Assembly (NCBI GenBank): GCA_028565635.1
Contig: JAOXYB010050281.1
Span: forward strand, 1-11,787
DNA: 11,787 nt
Source of the DNA: Phoronis ovalis
Lineage: Eukaryota > Phoronida > Phoronidae
Direction: 5' to 3'
Shown: one piece after another, positions 1-7,501 of the stretch
Position numbering within the stretch: the stretch's first letter is position 1
How the letters are laid out: each line of letters starts with the position of its first letter
The notes under the pieces: generated by a model
What the model saw: only the letters and a program-made list of their open reading frames with translations
Database searches by the model: none
Told to the model about the DNA's origin: nothing
Translations under genes and position numbers: made by a program

Positions 1-31
1 TGTATATATATATATATCTGTGTGTGTGTGT
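1..31. repeat. Compound (TA)n-(TG)n microsatellite
   Basis: About seven TA dinucleotides (3-17) are followed directly by about six TG dinucleotides (19-30). It is a simple-sequence tract at the left edge, so its full length is unknown. It lies in the Canopy-like intron and has no evident function. Confidence 0.9.
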
Positions 32-41
32 TTCCATTGGG

Positions 42-73
42 TTGACACCAATTAGTTAGCTAAGGGGTGTCAA
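42..73. repeat. Inverted repeat, 8-bp stem
   Basis: TTGACACC (42-49) is the exact reverse complement of GGTGTCAA (66-73). The 16-nt loop contains the 8-bp palindrome TTAGCTAA. It lies in the Canopy-like intron; it may be a transposon-end relic or chance. Confidence 0.5.
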
Positions 74-708
74 AGAATTATTTAGCAAGGAGCTAGTATA
101 TGTTACAGGAAGTTTTTTTAAATTTTACCTAGGTGTAAATTTCTGAAAAACATTGTTAACAAAAAGATTATGGATTTTCTAAACATACTGAGCTTGACCA
201 TCACCAGTTTTTTCAATATGTGCCCACACACTCGGTGATCGACGTCCCATCAACAGATGTCACATAAATATTTTAATGTCAAGCTAGAGACTTGGCACTG
301 GAAAACATACCCCTTCAAATCTCAAAGGCATTTTCTTAAGCAACAAACATAGTTGTTGAAATCCTGGATCTGTCCCTGCGTTGCACTACACAGATTCAAA
401 AGGACATTTATTTAAAATATTTATTGGCATACTTTTAGGTATTAATTTTTAATCATAGTATTTATAAATTTATTTAGGAGATTATCAAATTAAATTAAAA
501 TTTATGTGCATTTTGGATTCTATTTCTTTACATTTCTAACATGTATTCATGACAGCCAATCACATTGTGACACATTTAAATTGAAACTATAATTAGATGA
601 CTTGATAGATCTCATCATGTAAAGCAAAAGCAGGAAAATGTGGTCAGATTCCTGTATACGTAGTTCGCGTATACGGTATTATAAAAAATGTTCTAACAAG
701 CTATTTAC

Positions 709-805
709 CTTCACACTTCGATGGCAACCTTGTTGGATCTAGATGTCCACTGCAGACAGTTTCTATCACCAATAACACAAGAAATAGTAGTATACACTGA
801 TGCAT
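709..805 (-). CDS. Canopy-family protein (CNPY3/4-like), first coding exon, partial gene
   Basis: Read on the minus strand, ATG at 805-803 opens 32 codons plus one base and ends at a GTAAAT splice donor (708-703). Residues 1 to about 20 form a classic signal peptide (hydrophobic core ILLFLVLLVI, then a small-residue cleavage zone VCSG). It is followed by HLDPTRLPSKCE, which closely resembles the N-terminus of mature vertebrate CNPY4/CNPY3 (RLPSKCEVCK), where the cysteine is the first of the saposin-like disulfide set. The phase-1 donor would let the next exon continue with valine. Known family role: ER-luminal cochaperones; CNPY3/PRAT4A works with GRP94 in Toll-like-receptor folding and CNPY4/PRAT4B is its paralogue. 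The start at 805 has A at -3 and places the signal peptide at the N-terminus. An in-frame ATG at 856 would add 17 residues but has a poor context. The remaining exons lie beyond the left edge. CNPY3 versus CNPY4 cannot be decided from one exon. Confidence 0.8.
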
Positions 806-1080
806 TTTCGCTAAAGTTGTAAAACTAATCCAAGCAAAACTGAAACAAGGAAACATGAGCAGCACCTGAGAACCGGAAATGACCCTTTGACCTTAAATTT
901 ATTTTATATCAGACACCATGAAAAAAAATCCAGTTTTGTTTCTTCATTTATTTTATCCCATATTACAATTTTCTAGAAGATATAAGAGAATTTTTAATAT
1001 TAAATAAAATTGTCTTTGCTGCGCCATCTAACGAGTATTGCCACTCGCCATTTTGGATGCGGAAGTTTCGTGTTGACTGA
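806..1080. promoter_or_regulatory. Divergent promoter between Canopy-like gene and ARPC1
   Basis: The Canopy-like start codon (805, minus) and the end of the ARPC1 leader exon (1141, plus) are only 336 bp apart, so both transcripts must start in this interval. Near the Canopy side, ACCGGAAAT at 872-880 matches an ETS/GABP site. Near the ARPC1 side, GCCATTTTGG at 1047-1056 matches the YY1 consensus on the reverse strand, followed at once by GCGGAAGT at 1059-1066, a second ETS-like site. YY1 and ETS sites close to the start are typical of TATA-less housekeeping promoters in animals. Exact start sites cannot be read from sequence, and insulation or coregulation is inference. Confidence 0.55.
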
Positions 1081-1141
1081 CCAGAGTCCACGAAATTTTA
1101 ACAGTATTCTTGTTGTGCATAGCGATTTTCTTGCTCATAAG
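1060..1141 (+). other. ARPC1 non-coding leader exon (5' UTR exon 1)
   Basis: The segment ends in CATAAG followed by the donor GTAATT (1142-1147) and begins just downstream of the YY1/ETS-like sites. No open frame leads from it into ARPC1. The acceptor at 1776 lies 29 nt upstream of the ARPC1 start codon, so an upstream leader exon is required. The left boundary is approximate; the donor is the best-supported part. An alternative donor nearby cannot be excluded. Confidence 0.5.
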
Positions 1142-1319
1142 GTAATTTTTCTATTTTTAAGTACACAGAGAAACACTGCATACTAGCAATGTTGTAGATT
1201 TATGCCTCAAACTACTGCATTTCGTAAATGTAAAACGTTTAAAAAAATTTGACATTTGGGCCGGGGATTTTGGGCGTGTTCATGGGTTCATCGGCGGGCT
1301 TATCCTTAAATGCCTTAAT

Positions 1320-1700
1320 ATTGAGGAAAGGGTCATTGTCGTAAGGGGTACTACATAAATGTACCCATGCTACATTGAATGAATACCGACATTTAGCTCT
1401 TGTTTAGAGTATCCCATAACCTTCCTGTTTTTTGCTATACGTAACCGGTTTTTAACCTAGATTGACAAATAACTTCCTAGTTAGTCTTGGCTTCATGACC
1501 CTACTACAGTAGAAGTTGGCCTCTTGCAAAAACACTCACCGAGTGTCAAAAAATTGAATAAATTCAAACCAAAATGTTGTCTTGTTTATAAAATCAGTTG
1601 TAGATAGTGATCAATACCCTGGGTCATTTATGTAGTACCCTTTACGACAAGGACGTTTCACTTATACTTACCCTTTACGACAAGGACGTTTCACTTATTA
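1320..1700. mobile_element. MITE-like foldback element with terminal inverted repeats
   Basis: Left arm 1332-1361 and right arm 1625-1654 are inverted copies that agree at 28 of 30 positions (core GTCGTAAGGGGTACTACATA in the left arm). The right end is extended by an exact 30-bp direct repeat (1636-1665 and 1669-1698) at a 33-bp period, so the outer part of the right terminus is duplicated. The interior of about 260 bp has no transposase or other long ORF, as expected for a non-autonomous element. The arms may extend weakly outward, and I could not fix a clean target-site duplication, so the outer limits are approximate. Confidence 0.6.
1636..1698. repeat. Tandem duplication, two exact 30-bp copies
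   Basis: The segment beginning TACCCTTTACGACAAGGACG occurs at 1636-1665 and again at 1669-1698 without mismatch, separated by ACT. The lack of divergence suggests a recent duplication. The first copy overlaps the right inverted arm of the foldback element. Confidence 0.92.
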
Positions 1701-1805
1701 TAAAATGTTGCTGATAGCAATTTGCAATAACCTTAAAAGCAAGAAGATAAAATGATATGTTTTTTCTTTATTTTAGACATAAACTTTTTGTATTCGGCTG
1801 TTATC

Positions 1806-1872
1806 ATGTCTGATTCATTTAGCTTTGGTGTGGAACCAATCTCATGCCATGCTTGGAACCGTGATAGAACGC
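1806..1872 (+). CDS. ARPC1: ARPC1 coding exon 1
   Basis: The exon starts at 1777 after TTTTAG (1771-1776), with 29 nt of 5' UTR before ATG at 1806. It encodes residues 1-22 plus one base and includes the conserved CHAWNRDRT that opens blade 1. Donor GTGAGT is at 1873. Confidence 0.93.
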
Positions 1873-4800
1873 GTGAGTTGGGAATTATTTTGTAGTAAAA
1901 TTTCATGACACAGTCAGTTCTATAAATAAAAACTCTTAGCACCATAGAATGATGGAAATGTTGTTAAACCACTACTTTGAATATTTCTTAAGTTTAATCC
2001 TCTTCATATCTAATTAGAAACATGGTTCATTATTCTATTGCAATAGAAAACATGTTTGTCTGTCTCCTCAAAGGGAAGATTAAAAGTTGAATATTAGTAA
2101 AGCCAGGTCTGCTTTACAGAACTAAATGTTACTAAGTATTTCTGATGTTTGTCTGCTTCAACAGAACTAGCACTATCACCAAACAATCATGAAGTGCATA
2201 TTTACAAGCGAAGTGGAGGATCGTGGACTCAAGCTGATGTATTGAAGGAACATGCTCAAGGTGTTACTGGAATTGACTGGGCTGCAAACAGTAACAGGAT
2301 CGTAACATGTGGTGTGGTAAGGCTGCTCCTGATTCAGTTTTGTATAACATCGATATTGACAGTTATCTCTTTAACCATTAGCCAATTAAAAAGTCACTTT
2401 ACCTGATCATACTGTTGAAAAAGAGTAGGAATTTTTGTCCCCAAAAATCAAGACTGATGAATCAGGCCACCAACATTATAGTCAAATGATTACAACTGTA
2501 ATGCAAATTGTAGGTCCTTTATCTGTTTTTGTCACCACATGTTATTTCTTGGATTTTACAAATTATATTTTGTTCTTGTTGAAAGTTTTGTGGGTGCAAG
2601 TCTTTGTTAAGTGTTGATTAGGTTAAAAAATAGAATGTGGTGGAGCTGTTAATACTTAGTAACCTGTCATACGGTTAAATAATGCTATTTTACTATGTCA
2701 AAATGGCATTTCTCATAAGAAGTCAAGTGAAATGACAATGTAGAATAGACGATCCATTATTTATATTTTTCATAAAATTTCTATCAAATACACTTTGTTT
2801 CCAAACATTTAATTTAATTTCAGGATCGTAATGCCTACGTGTGGACTTTAACTGATGGCAAGTGGAAACCTACACTGGTTATTCTACGTATTAATCGTGC
2901 TGCAACTTGCGTTAAATGGTCTCCTGAAGGTATGTCAAATTGTCTATAACAAGAAAATAGAATGGCTTAACAACGTAATGAATTTTAGTATAGCAGTCAC
3001 ACTCGTGTCCATGGACATGGAAGCCTGCCGACGAAAAGTTATTTGGATCCTGATGTGCCCCCTTGATATAAAGTAATTCTAGATTATAAAATACTGTAAA
3101 ATCAAACAACGATTTATGCTTAGACAGATTACAGATGTGATATTCCCTAATTTTGTTTCACATTGAAACAAATAGTAAATCTGTTTTTAAAATGAAATGC
3201 ATATTCAGAAACATGTGCATACTTCTTGCTTCCATTGCATAATAACCTATGAAAATCATTTAAAGTCTCCTCTTTAGATTGGCTGATGCCAGTGTCACAA
3301 TACGTATCTTAAATATATTTGTGCTATAATCGTTTGGCTTAGCTAAAACTATATTAAAACACTATTTAGGAAAACGATTGAGTGTGCACCAGAAACGACA
3401 GGTAGTGAAATTCATTGTAGACTCCGGCAAAGTGATTCTTAACATTTAAATATGTCATATGTTTTACCAGAACTTGTTGTAAAATATTTATGCATCCTGT
3501 TGTAGAATTTATATTGCCTGATCTTTTATTGTATTACTTTAATGGTTTTAATGTATTATATTAGAGAACAAATTTGCTGTTGGTAGTGGAGCTCGACTTA
3601 TATCGGTGTGCTACTTTGAAGAAGAAAACAACTGGTGGGTTAGTAAGCACATCAAGAAACCAATTCGCTCCACTGTCACTTCTATTGATTGGCATCCAAA
3701 CAATGTTTTGCTTGGAGCTGGCTCAACTGATTTTAAAGCCAGGTAAGGTTGTGTGCTTCACCATTATTTGCGAATCATTGCCACACAGTGTGGTATAGTG
3801 ACATATTTGTAAGTCTACCCTAAATAAACTTTGTTGACATGAACCATTCACTTCGTACTATAGCCTTAAGAAGAGCAGTTTGGAATTTGTGGAAGCTCTT
3901 TTGTAAGACAATGGTGTCATGAACTTAGCACCAGTAATATTGCAAATAATTCTTGCTCAACTAAAAGTAGAGGTACAATGTTGCCTTTGATCACAATGAT
4001 GCTATGCTATTCTAAGGTTGTTGCATTTCCCCTTTTGATCACAAAATATGATGAAGAATTATTTATATTACAAGTTGACCTATGTGCCTTATTATTGCCT
4101 ATATAATGACTGTTGCACTATGGAGTGTAAGTGTGTTTACTTCTGTTTCAGGGTGTTTTCTGGTTACATCAAAGAAATTGAAGGAAAGCCTACTTCAACA
4201 TCTTGGGGAAAAAAAATGACATTCGGCAATCTGATGGCTGAGTTATCTAATGGAGGAGGTAAACATACAATTCTTTACACATAAAAATTTGAGTTTAAAT
4301 AGTGCATGTTGTTTGATTACTGAAAAATGAAACAAGCTGAATGACAGTATCCACTTTGTTTGGCAGATGGTCATGTGTTGTGCTATGGGTAATAATCAGC
4401 TCCTGATTCTAGTATTATTTTAATCTTTAGCAAATGCACTCTGTTTTTTTCAGGAGGTTGGGTGCATGATGTTCGTTTTTCACCTAGTGGAGAAAAATTG
4501 GCTTGGGTTGGACACGATTCTAGTGTGTCTGTCGTTAATGCTGCCAATGATATGCACATGGCAACGGTTAAGACCAATTATCTCCCCTTTATGGCTTGTA
4601 TCTGGGTAACAGAGAACAGTTTAGTTGTTGCAGTAAGTAGCTCTCTAATAATATCTATTGATAAGCTAGAAGTCTTTAAAATCTGTCTTTTGTATCACAA
4701 AAAAAGGTTTTAAAATTCATATTCATACCAGGAGTACAAAAAGTTGTTATCACCCCATCTCTAACATTTGCCCCAAAAAGCAATTTTTAAGTATCGCTCA

Positions 4801-6440
4801 AGTCGATTATATTAAAAATATGGTACTAAAACTGTTTCAAATTATTTATGCTGAATACTTCTTTTAAGGAAATTTCTCCTTCTTGACATCAAATTTTTGT
4901 GCTTCGACTGAAGAAAAAAAGCGTTTAAGCTTAAAAGAAGTATTTTCGTAATTTTCTAGACAAACCAAGATAATATTTGAAGATACTGAAGCTGCTACAG
5001 ATGCAGTTGTTACTAATATATAATTGTTTGTTTTAAAAATTTCTAAAAGACCTGTTTGATGCTATATTTTTCATATCTCCTTCACTGTTGTTACAACATA
5101 AAAAGTAAATGACAACCTAGGAATAAAAAGTGGCTTTATTTGTGAATACAAATTGTACTGTATTACTTTGTTTCTATTTTTTAAAAAACTTTCCCTTGCA
5201 GTTTGTTAATGTTAAGTGTTTAAAAATTTTCTTTTTTCAGGGACATGATAACTGTCCAATGCTTTTCACCCATGATGACAGCGGTGGACTGAACTTTATG
5301 AACAAATTGGACATTCCTAAAGAGAAAGAGGAGGGTTCTGTCAGGTTAGCTAGATACTTGTTGAAGACTTGACAGTTAATGTTGTCATCAGCGGGATGTT
5401 GTATTCATAAAAATGTACCTGATTTGTTTGCTCCGTTTCCTTAATAAGTTGAATCAGGCTGTGCTCAGTATCTAATTCAATTTTTGTATGCAACTAATAC
5501 CACAACATCATAAGGTAAAAGAGCATTGTGGGAACTTGCAACATTACAGACATTTATTAGTACTTGTATACTGTTATAAACTAAGTTTCTGCGACCAAAT
5601 GTTGAAGCTTTGTATTTGAAAGACATCACTTCTTTATAGTCTGATCATTCTTATATTTTTGGTGAAAACTGAGTCTTTTGTTTTAATTTAGTGCCATGGC
5701 TCGTTTTAAAAACCTTGACAAAAAGGGTTCGAGTTCTGATTCCTCATCTACAAAATTGGATACACTGCATCAAAATTCCATTGGGTGAGTATTCCTCTTG
5801 TCGTCTTATCTTTTTTTTCCTCAAAGTTAGCAAAATATGTAGGAAGATTTTATGTTGAGAATGGCACAATACAGATGTTATACTGCTTTGACTAATGACG
5901 ACATTCACCACTCCGATTGGTCAGTCAAAATAAGACAAAGACAGAAACAGAATATTATTAATTTATGCCCTACGAACAAGTCGGAAGGATCACTGGCTGG
6001 TTTTTCCTGAAAGCGTGTTATTTAAATTGACTTATGTTTCTAGAATAACACAGCTCTATGTTATTTGATTTGCATTTATTTTCAGTCAATTGAGTATCCA
6101 CACTGGTAGTAATTCCAGTGTCAGCAAGTTCACCACCTCTGGCAATGATGGACAGTTCATTATCTGGGATTTCAAGGTAGTTATATAGCATGATCGCATA
6201 GACACAAAATTTTGTGCCACTGATGATATCTTGATGTCTTATTTTGAAAATTGTTGGATGTTGTAAATACTTAGATGGTCTTGTATGAACGTGTTCATAT
6301 ATTTAGTATAGCATGTGATGAAATTGAAGAGAGCAGTTCTAACCTCTACCGCCTGACAAATATTACCTCTGCTAATTTGATTAATTTTGTTTCTTTTACA
6401 GTCCTTGGAATCATCAATTGCTGGCCTGAGAGTCGCCTAA
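1806..6440 (+). CDS. ARPC1: ARPC1, WD40 subunit of the Arp2/3 complex (complete, ten coding exons)
   Basis: Joining 1806-1872, 2165-2316, 2824-2929, 3565-3742, 4152-4258, 4454-4632, 5241-5344, 5692-5784, 6086-6176 and 6402-6440 gives one open frame of 371 codons plus TAA. Every junction is GT-AG and in phase. Length and sequence match human ARPC1A (370 aa) and ARPC1B (372 aa): [20 protein letters not shown] near residues 10-29, IDW...RIVTCGVDRNAYVW ending at residue 80, [55 protein letters not shown], and the C-terminal [15 protein letters not shown]. The protein is a seven-bladed beta-propeller in the cytoplasmic Arp2/3 complex, which nucleates branched actin filaments; ARPC1 contacts ARPC4/ARPC5, activator VCA regions and the mother filament. 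The [11 protein letters not shown] segment (298-308) is the family-specific insert helix. The ATG at 1806 has the family length, so the start is secure. It is a single gene, not clearly A or B type. Confidence 0.97.
2165..2316 (+). CDS. ARPC1: ARPC1 coding exon 2
   Basis: The acceptor CAACAG ends at 2164 and the first two bases complete a glutamine codon. It encodes residues 23-73 ([14 protein letters not shown] through IVTCGV), that is blade 1 and the start of blade 2. The donor GTAAGG at 2317 is phase 0. An ATG upstream at 2149 in this frame is intronic. Confidence 0.95.
2317..2823 (+). other. ARPC1 intron 3
   Basis: A 507-bp AT-rich intron with donor GTAAGG and acceptor TTTCAG. Short open frames in it show no family resemblance. 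Nothing else seen. Confidence 0.85.
2824..2929 (+). CDS. ARPC1: ARPC1 coding exon 3
   Basis: The acceptor TTTCAG ends at 2823. It encodes [19 protein letters not shown] and the conserved [14 protein letters not shown] of blades 2-3. The donor GTATGT at 2930 leaves one base of the next glutamate codon. Confidence 0.95.
2930..3564 (+). other. ARPC1 intron 4
   Basis: A 635-bp AT-rich intron, donor GTATGT and acceptor ATTAG. I see no repeat, RNA gene or coding segment in it. Confidence 0.85.
3565..3742 (+). CDS. ARPC1: ARPC1 coding exon 4
   Basis: The acceptor ATTAG ends at 3564. It encodes [20 protein letters not shown], then [20 protein letters not shown] and [16 protein letters not shown], some of the most conserved stretches in the family. 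The donor GTAAGG is at 3743, with two bases of the arginine codon carried over. Confidence 0.96.
3743..4151 (+). other. ARPC1 intron 5
   Basis: A 409-bp intron, donor GTAAGG and acceptor TTTCAG. An in-frame run upstream of the acceptor is open by chance. No other feature seen. Confidence 0.85.
4152..4258 (+). CDS. ARPC1: ARPC1 coding exon 5
   Basis: The acceptor TTTCAG ends at 4151. It encodes [35 protein letters not shown], the linker before blade 4. Human ARPC1A has VFSAYIKEVDEKPASTPWG here. Donor GTAAAC at 4259. Confidence 0.95.
4454..4632 (+). CDS. ARPC1: ARPC1 coding exon 6
   Basis: The acceptor TTTTTCAG ends at 4453. It encodes [30 protein letters not shown] and onward to TENSLVVA, blades 4-5 with the WVH and HDS core residues intact. 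The donor GTAAGT at 4633 is phase 0. Confidence 0.95.
4633..5240 (+). other. ARPC1 intron 7
   Basis: A 608-bp AT-rich intron, donor GTAAGT and acceptor TTTTTTCAG. It contains the perfect inverted repeat at 4854-4944 listed separately. Nothing coding seen. Confidence 0.85.
4854..4944. repeat. Long inverted repeat (15-bp perfect stem)
   Basis: AATACTTCTTTTAAG at 4854-4868 is the exact reverse complement of 4930-4944, with a 61-nt loop. The right arm overlaps the 12-bp palindrome TTTAAGCTTAAA (4924-4935). In the loop, TTCTT near 4872-4877 could pair with the AAGAA near 4910-4915, giving a hairpin of about 90 nt. It could be a tiny inverted-repeat element relic or a structured intronic RNA. Confidence 0.6.
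5241..5344 (+). CDS. ARPC1: ARPC1 coding exon 7
   Basis: The acceptor TTTTTTCAG ends at 5240. It encodes [20 protein letters not shown] and [14 protein letters not shown], the end of blade 5 through blade 6 up to the insert. Donor GTTAGC at 5345 is a weaker but valid GT donor, and the frame continues only if it is used. Confidence 0.94.
5345..5691 (+). other. ARPC1 intron 8
   Basis: A 347-bp intron, donor GTTAGC and acceptor TTTAG. No additional feature seen. Confidence 0.85.
5692..5784 (+). CDS. ARPC1: ARPC1 coding exon 8 (insert helix exon)
   Basis: The acceptor TTTAG ends at 5691. It encodes [20 protein letters not shown], then [12 protein letters not shown] (residues 298-329). The SAM-RF-N-DK core and LHQNSI are conserved family signatures of the insert between blades 6 and 7, known from structures to approach the mother actin filament. 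The serine run at 311-317 replaces a mixed sequence in human. Donor GTGAGT at 5785. Confidence 0.95.
5785..6085 (+). other. ARPC1 intron 9
   Basis: A 301-bp intron, donor GTGAGT and acceptor TTTTCAG. It contains a chance CCAAT-type sequence (GATTGG, about 5915-5920) but no sign of an internal promoter. Confidence 0.85.
6086..6176 (+). CDS. ARPC1: ARPC1 coding exon 9
   Basis: The acceptor TTTTCAG ends at 6085. It encodes [20 protein letters not shown] and [10 protein letters not shown] (residues 330-359), the last WD repeat with its terminal W-D intact. Donor GTAGTT at 6177, phase 0. Confidence 0.95.
6402..6440 (+). CDS. ARPC1: ARPC1 coding exon 10 (C-terminus)
   Basis: The acceptor TTCTTTTACAG ends at 6401. 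Twelve codons, [12 protein letters not shown], then TAA at 6438-6440. Human ARPC1A ends TLESSIQGLRIM, so this very short last exon is well supported. Confidence 0.95.
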   Translation, partial: SLESSIAGLRVA

Positions 6441-6599
6441 ACATCTATTTTTTCAACAGTAAGCACAAGGAAAACGAATATGCTGAGGAAATGAATACTA
6501 TGCCATCTAGTACAATAGAATGCAATAGTGGTGATGAATTATATAAGCTTTGTATGACTGTTTTAATTTTTTGTAAGAACTCCGATGTAAGCTTCAGAC

Positions 6600-6645
6600 A
6601 ATAAAATTTTTATCGAGGTACACTGTAATTTGTTTTTTTTTTCAG
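6600..6645 (+). terminator. ARPC1 polyadenylation signal and downstream U-rich element
   Basis: AATAAA at 6600-6605, 160 bp after the stop codon, is followed by TGTAATTTG and a run of T (about 6624-6642), the usual arrangement of hexamer, cleavage site and GU/U-rich element. Cleavage is expected around 6615-6625, giving a 3' UTR of about 180 nt. Another AATAAA at 7265-7270 is too far to be the preferred site but could serve a longer isoform. Confidence 0.65.
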
Positions 6646-7388
6646 TTTGCTTGTTCTTATATAACTATATCACCAGGCTTTTGCATTCTTGTCTTTAATA
6701 ATCTGCCATCTCAGACTGGCAATGATAAAACAAAGTTATGTGGTTTTGTAAATCTTGATTTTCCGCCACTTGCAAAGCAAGCTTATTACATACAAAAACA
6801 TGTATGCATACATAGTATGCTCTAACTTTACACTCGTATACTATCATTATGCTATTAGCATACATCATAAGTGTGTACATGTTCATACCCAAAGAAAAAC
6901 CTGAATATGCAATGTCATAGACTATTAAAACTACAGAAACCTTGACTACTATTCCCTAGTGCAAACATGGTTATTAGTATTAACTTTGATAGACCTGGCA
7001 CGCAACACACAATCAACAGAGCTCACATTGGGGTTTTACCAGATTTATATTGGAAATTATGCTTTGTTCTGGGGCTTTGTAAAACAGCTGTCTACAGGCT
7101 TAAGAAGGACGGGATTAAATGAGGATGAATTTATTGCCACTAAATTGTTCACTTATAACACATGCATCAATAAATTATTTGTTTCTAGTCTGAAAATGAA
7201 ATTGGATATTTGGGCCCCTTTACCTTGGTATGAAAGGCCATAAAACAATTGTATACAATTATCTAATAAATATACTATAATCCAACTATAATTTATCAAC
7301 AGTTTGTGTAATTTGAGAGTAAATATGTCAGTTTGAAAAAAAATGTACCTAGGGGTAAAATCAAAAACATGCCAATTTTTGCTTCCAG
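6646..7388. other. Intergenic region between ARPC1 and PTCD1
   Basis: About 740 bp of AT-rich DNA. It has short palindromes (ATGTATGCATACAT at 6800-6813; TATGCTA paired with TAGCATA near 6849-6863). A 94-codon open frame at 6959-7243 (plus) overlaps an unrelated antisense frame; its product resembles no family I recognise and it lacks the conservation-like character of the neighbouring exons, so I do not call it a gene. Confidence 0.55.
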
Positions 7389-7402
7389 CCTCTAGGTGGC
7401 GC
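7389..7402 (+). promoter_or_regulatory. CTCF-like site upstream of PTCD1
   Basis: CCTCTAGGTGGCGC fits the 14-bp animal CTCF core (CCASYAGRKGGCRS) at 13 of 14 positions; only the third base differs. It sits about 15 bp before the YY1-like AAAGATGGCT, in a likely promoter. It is a motif match only. Confidence 0.4.
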
Positions 7403-7501
7403 AACACAATTTAAAGATGGCTACCCCCACGAAAATCATGCTCCGTTTTTGGCAAAACCTTAACTAAAGAATTAACTTGTTTTAAGGTGGTCAATCCGGT
7501 G
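7400..7501 (+). promoter_or_regulatory. PTCD1 promoter/leader exon with YY1/TISU-like element
   Basis: AAAGATGGCT at 7413-7422 matches the YY1 site and the TISU start-site element, both found at transcription starts of housekeeping and mitochondrial genes. Downstream, CAATCCGGTG is followed by a consensus donor GTAAGT at 7502, consistent with a non-coding first exon spliced to an acceptor near 7840. The leader would hold a 16-codon ORF (7417-7467). The alternative is a start site inside 7842-7950 with no leader exon. Confidence 0.4.

Larger units (their letters stand above)
1..708 (-). other. Intron 1 of the Canopy-like gene (partial)
   Basis: This stretch follows the GTAAAT donor at 708-703 on the minus strand and runs off the left edge with no acceptor followed by a recognisable Canopy exon. 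It is AT-rich and has no supported coding sequence on either strand. It contains a TA/TG microsatellite at the edge and a small hairpin at 42-73, listed separately. Confidence 0.65.
1142..1776 (+). other. ARPC1 intron 1 (5' UTR intron)
   Basis: This 635-bp intron runs between the leader exon and the start-codon exon. About half of it (1320-1700) is a foldback element described separately; the rest is AT-rich and featureless apart from a short GC-richer patch at 1258-1305. No supported coding sequence. Confidence 0.55.

Noticed and set aside
1500-1511. Short palindrome CTACTACAGTAG, and TTGAATAAATTCAA near 1553-1566.
   Set aside because: They are inside the foldback element, short and AT-rich; not separable from chance.
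2149-2406. An open frame with its own ATG over ARPC1 coding exon 2.
   Set aside because: The ATG is intronic and the tail past 2316 is intron; only 2165-2316 is coding and it needs the upstream exon for CHAWNRDRT.
5726-5736. GGTTCGAGTTC resembles a tRNA/SINE B box.
   Set aside because: It lies inside ARPC1 coding exon 8 (Gly-Ser-Ser codons) with no A box or cloverleaf around it.
5886-5935. Weak inverted similarity TTTGACTAA / GGTCAGTCAAA and a CCAAT-like GATTGG in ARPC1 intron 9.
   Set aside because: Several mismatches, no transcription-start context, and no effect on gene structure.
6275-6604. A 109-codon plus-strand open frame spanning the end of ARPC1.
   Set aside because: It covers intron 10, the last coding exon in the wrong frame and the 3' UTR; the true frame in 6402-6440 gives the conserved ARPC1 C-terminus.
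7153-7407. An 84-codon minus-strand open frame in the intergenic gap.
   Set aside because: No family resemblance, and it overlaps another frame on the plus strand and the PTCD1 promoter region.
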